Source of the DNA: Gammaproteobacteria bacterium UBA7310
GTDB taxonomy: Bacteria > Pseudomonadota > Gammaproteobacteria > Pseudomonadales > Ketobacteraceae
Length of the DNA: 7,429 nt
Reading direction: 5' to 3'
Assembly: GCA_002471665.1 (NCBI GenBank)
Contig: DKQK01000010.1
Span: 12,175 to 19,603 of the forward strand
Made by a program: the position numbers and the translations under genes. This document shows positions 5,611-7,429 of the stretch, in pieces. The notes under the pieces were generated by a model. The model did no database searches, was not told where the DNA came from, and worked only from the letters and a program-made list of their open reading frames with translations. The stretch's first letter is position 1. Each line of letters starts with the position of its first letter.

Positions 5611-6149
5611 GGCCCCTTGCCTCCCATTTCCTGCCATTTCGGCCACAGTAGTTCACGCCAGTTGTCCGGTGTCACCACCCCCACATGCCGGTAGCGAATC
5701 ACACCTTCAGCATCCACCAGATAGGTTTCCGGCGCCCCGTAAACGCCAAGATCCAAGCCCAGGTCACCCGCTTCGTCGTAAATACTGTACTGATATGGAT
5801 TGCCGTTGTACTCCAGGTATTTCAGGGCCGCCTCACGCACATCCTTGTAATTCAAACCCACAATACGAATCCCGTTTTTGGCCAGTTCATTCAACACCGG
5901 GTGTTCCACTTTGCAGGATGGACACCAGGTGGCCCACACGTTCAACAGCAGGGGCCCCTTCACATCCTGCTCGGATAACATGCGCTGAGCGTTAGCCAAT
6001 GCCGGCAGGGTAAATGCCGGTATCTTCTGGTCGATTCGAGTGGAAGGCAGCAATGAAGGATCTGAGTTCAGCGCTTTCAGAAAAAAGTATCCCAGCACCA
6101 GAAACGCCAACAACGGCAGTGAATACAAAATCAATTTGGCTTTGCTCAC
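5607..6149 (-). CDS. ccmG: Thiol:disulphide interchange protein CcmG (DsbE)
   Basis: 180 residues: one N-terminal membrane anchor (about 5-25) and a periplasmic thioredoxin-like domain. The active site WCPSC (75-79) sits in LLLNVWATWCPSC. The cis-proline loop GVYGAPETYLVD (135-146) is the CcmG hallmark. It passes electrons from CcmH/DsbD to keep apocytochrome c haem-binding cysteines reduced. The start codon is GTG (6147-6149), which overlaps the ccmF stop as GTGA; a G-rich run upstream is only a modest ribosome site, so translational coupling to ccmF is likely. The stop overlaps the ccmH start by 4 bases. Confidence 0.97.
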   Translation of the reverse strand: MSKAKLILYSLPLLAFLVLGYFFLKALNSDPSLLPSTRIDQKIPAFTLPALANAQRMLSEQDVKGPLLLNVWATWCPSCKVEHPVLNELAKNGIRIVGLNYKDVREAALKYLEYNGNPYQYSIYDEAGDLGLDLGVYGAPETYLVDAEGVIRYRHVGVVTPDNWRELLWPKWQEMGGKGP

Positions 6150-7429
6150 GCTGCATTGCCCCCTATAACACCGGAGGCCGCGCCTGTCACTTTTTGTTTT
6201 ACCTTAATGCGATAACGCCGGTCACTCATGGCAACGAATCCACCCAGCGCCATAACAACACCGCCACCCCAAACCCATCTCATGAAAGGTTTAAAGTAAA
6301 TTCGCACGGCCCAACTGCCGTCATCAAGCGGTTCGCCCAACGCCACATACAAATCACGGCTGAAACCGGCATCAATGGCCGCTTCCGTCATCACATCACG
6401 GCGCACATAATAGCGGCGTTTCTCCGGAGTGAGCACCGCCACATCGCTGCCCCCTTTGGTCACCGAGACGATGCCCCTGGTTGCCATATAGTTGGGGCCT
6501 TCAACCTCTTTCACACCCTCGAATATAAAATGGTAAGGGCCAATATCCACTTCATCGCCGGCCTGCATGCGCACATCGCGCTCGATATCATAGTTCGCGG
6601 TCATAGCCACACCGGTAACGGTGATGGCCAACCCGATATGGGCAATCACCATCCCCCGATAACTGAGCGACAGACGCCTGAACCCGGCGATGACCCCGGC
6701 TTTCGCCGTGCGTACCTTTTTCCACATCTCAGCCAGGGTATGCCAGACCACCCACACACACAGCAGGAGAGTCACAAACACCAACCAGTTCCAGCCCGCA
6801 TCAAACAGCCACAGGCTGATAGCCGCGGCAGACACCGATACGATCAGCGCCTGCAACATGGTGGCGCGTAATAATGCAAACCGGTGGCGTTTCCAGTTCA
6901 CCAGCGGGCCGATGGCGGTGAACACCATCAGCACCAGCGTCACCGGTGCAAAAGTGGTATTGAAGAAAGGTTCACCCACCGAAATTTTACCCAGCTCCAG
7001 CACGTCAAACAGAATGGGGCTTAAGGTTCCCACCAGCACCACGCCGGTGGCACAGATCAGGATAATATTGTTTACCAGCAGGAAAACCTCCCGGGAAAAC
7101 AGATCATAGTTGCTTTCGCTGTTAAGCGACTGCGCGCGAATGGCAAACAACAGCAGAGAGCTGCCCACCACCAGAAGCAGAAACACCAGCACAAAAAAAC
7201 CGCGGGTAGGATCGGCAGCAAACGCATGCACCGACGTCAACACACCGGAGCGCACCAGGAAGGTACCCAGCAGGCTGAGCGAAAAAGCCAGAATCGCCAG
7301 CAACACCGTCCAGGCTTTGAATACCCCCCGCTTTTCGGTGACGGCAAGGGAATGGATCAGCGCCGTACCGGCCAACCACGGCATGAACGAAGCGTTCTCG
7401 ACCGGATCCCAGAACCACCAGCCACCCCA
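6146..7429 (-). CDS. ccmF: Cytochrome c haem lyase subunit CcmF (C-terminal 427 residues; 5' end outside window)
   Basis: The reading frame is open to the window edge, so the N-terminal part (about 220 residues by comparison with usual family length near 650) is missing. The visible protein begins with the haem-handling WWD signature WGGWWFWDPVENASFMPWL. It continues with ALIHSLAV and FLVRSGVLTSVHAF. The two histidines are 42 residues apart, as are the known haem ligands H261 and H303 of E. coli CcmF. A third candidate ligand is the His in VIAHIGLA (visible residue 264). Several membrane segments follow, then a large periplasmic domain (about 280-375), a last membrane segment and a basic cytoplasmic tail. 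CcmF with CcmH/CcmI attaches haem to apocytochrome c. It is first in a tightly overlapping ccmF-ccmG-ccmH run; no start codon within the window is the true start. Confidence 0.97.
   Translation of the reverse strand, partial: WGGWWFWDPVENASFMPWLAGTALIHSLAVTEKRGVFKAWTVLLAILAFSLSLLGTFLVRSGVLTSVHAFAADPTRGFFVLVFLLLVVGSSLLLFAIRAQSLNSESNYDLFSREVFLLVNNIILICATGVVLVGTLSPILFDVLELGKISVGEPFFNTTFAPVTLVLMVFTAIGPLVNWKRHRFALLRATMLQALIVSVSAAAISLWLFDAGWNWLVFVTLLLCVWVVWHTLAEMWKKVRTAKAGVIAGFRRLSLSYRGMVIAHIGLAITVTGVAMTANYDIERDVRMQAGDEVDIGPYHFIFEGVKEVEGPNYMATRGIVSVTKGGSDVAVLTPEKRRYYVRRDVMTEAAIDAGFSRDLYVALGEPLDDGSWAVRIYFKPFMRWVWGGGVVMALGGFVAMSDRRYRIKVKQKVTGAASGVIGGNAA

Noticed and set aside
5611..5646. Upstream in-frame ATG for ccmH
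   Set aside because: It would place 12 extra residues before the signal peptide; the ATG at 5610 has a better ribosome site and the usual ATGA overlap.

Overview
The window reads as chromosomal DNA of a gammaproteobacterium, most likely of the marine or pseudomonad type. The reasons are a cytochrome c maturation cluster with CcmH and CcmI as separate proteins in the order ccmF-ccmG-ccmH-ccmI, an E. coli-type long-LID adenylate kinase, a two-domain deacylase-like/HDOD protein, and a lysine/alanine-rich histone H1-like protein of the AlgP kind. The genus cannot be fixed from the sequence. All seven supported genes lie on the minus strand, so transcription runs from high to low coordinates. No plus-strand gene, tRNA, rRNA, insertion sequence or CRISPR array was found.

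Right part (about 7429 to 3842): the 3' end of a System I (Ccm) cytochrome c biogenesis operon. ccmF is cut by the window edge exactly at its WWD haem-handling signature. ccmG overlaps it by 4 bases (GTGA), ccmH overlaps ccmG by 4 bases (ATGA), and ccmI follows after 59 bases. Together these proteins reduce apocytochrome cysteines (CcmG, CcmH), hold and present the apocytochrome (CcmH, CcmI), and ligate haem delivered by the upstream CcmABCDE machinery, presumed to lie beyond the window (CcmF).

Middle (3841 to 1935): a 163-base gap with a perfect 9-bp inverted repeat just upstream of the ribosome binding site of the next gene. That gene encodes a YbaK-like plus HDOD protein in which both modules look catalytically degenerate. 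It is followed by a nested hairpin at its stop codon and a 343-base non-coding region carrying two perfect TATAAT boxes before adk.

Left part (1934 to 1): adk with a strong intrinsic terminator, a second terminator-like hairpin about 80 bases further on, then a very AT-rich leader with A/T-tracts and several inverted repeats (two of them mutually exclusive) in front of the histone-like gene. The genes themselves are mostly conserved housekeeping functions. The less ordinary material is in the non-coding leaders and in the HDOD and histone-like proteins. I saw no convincing new multi-gene system.
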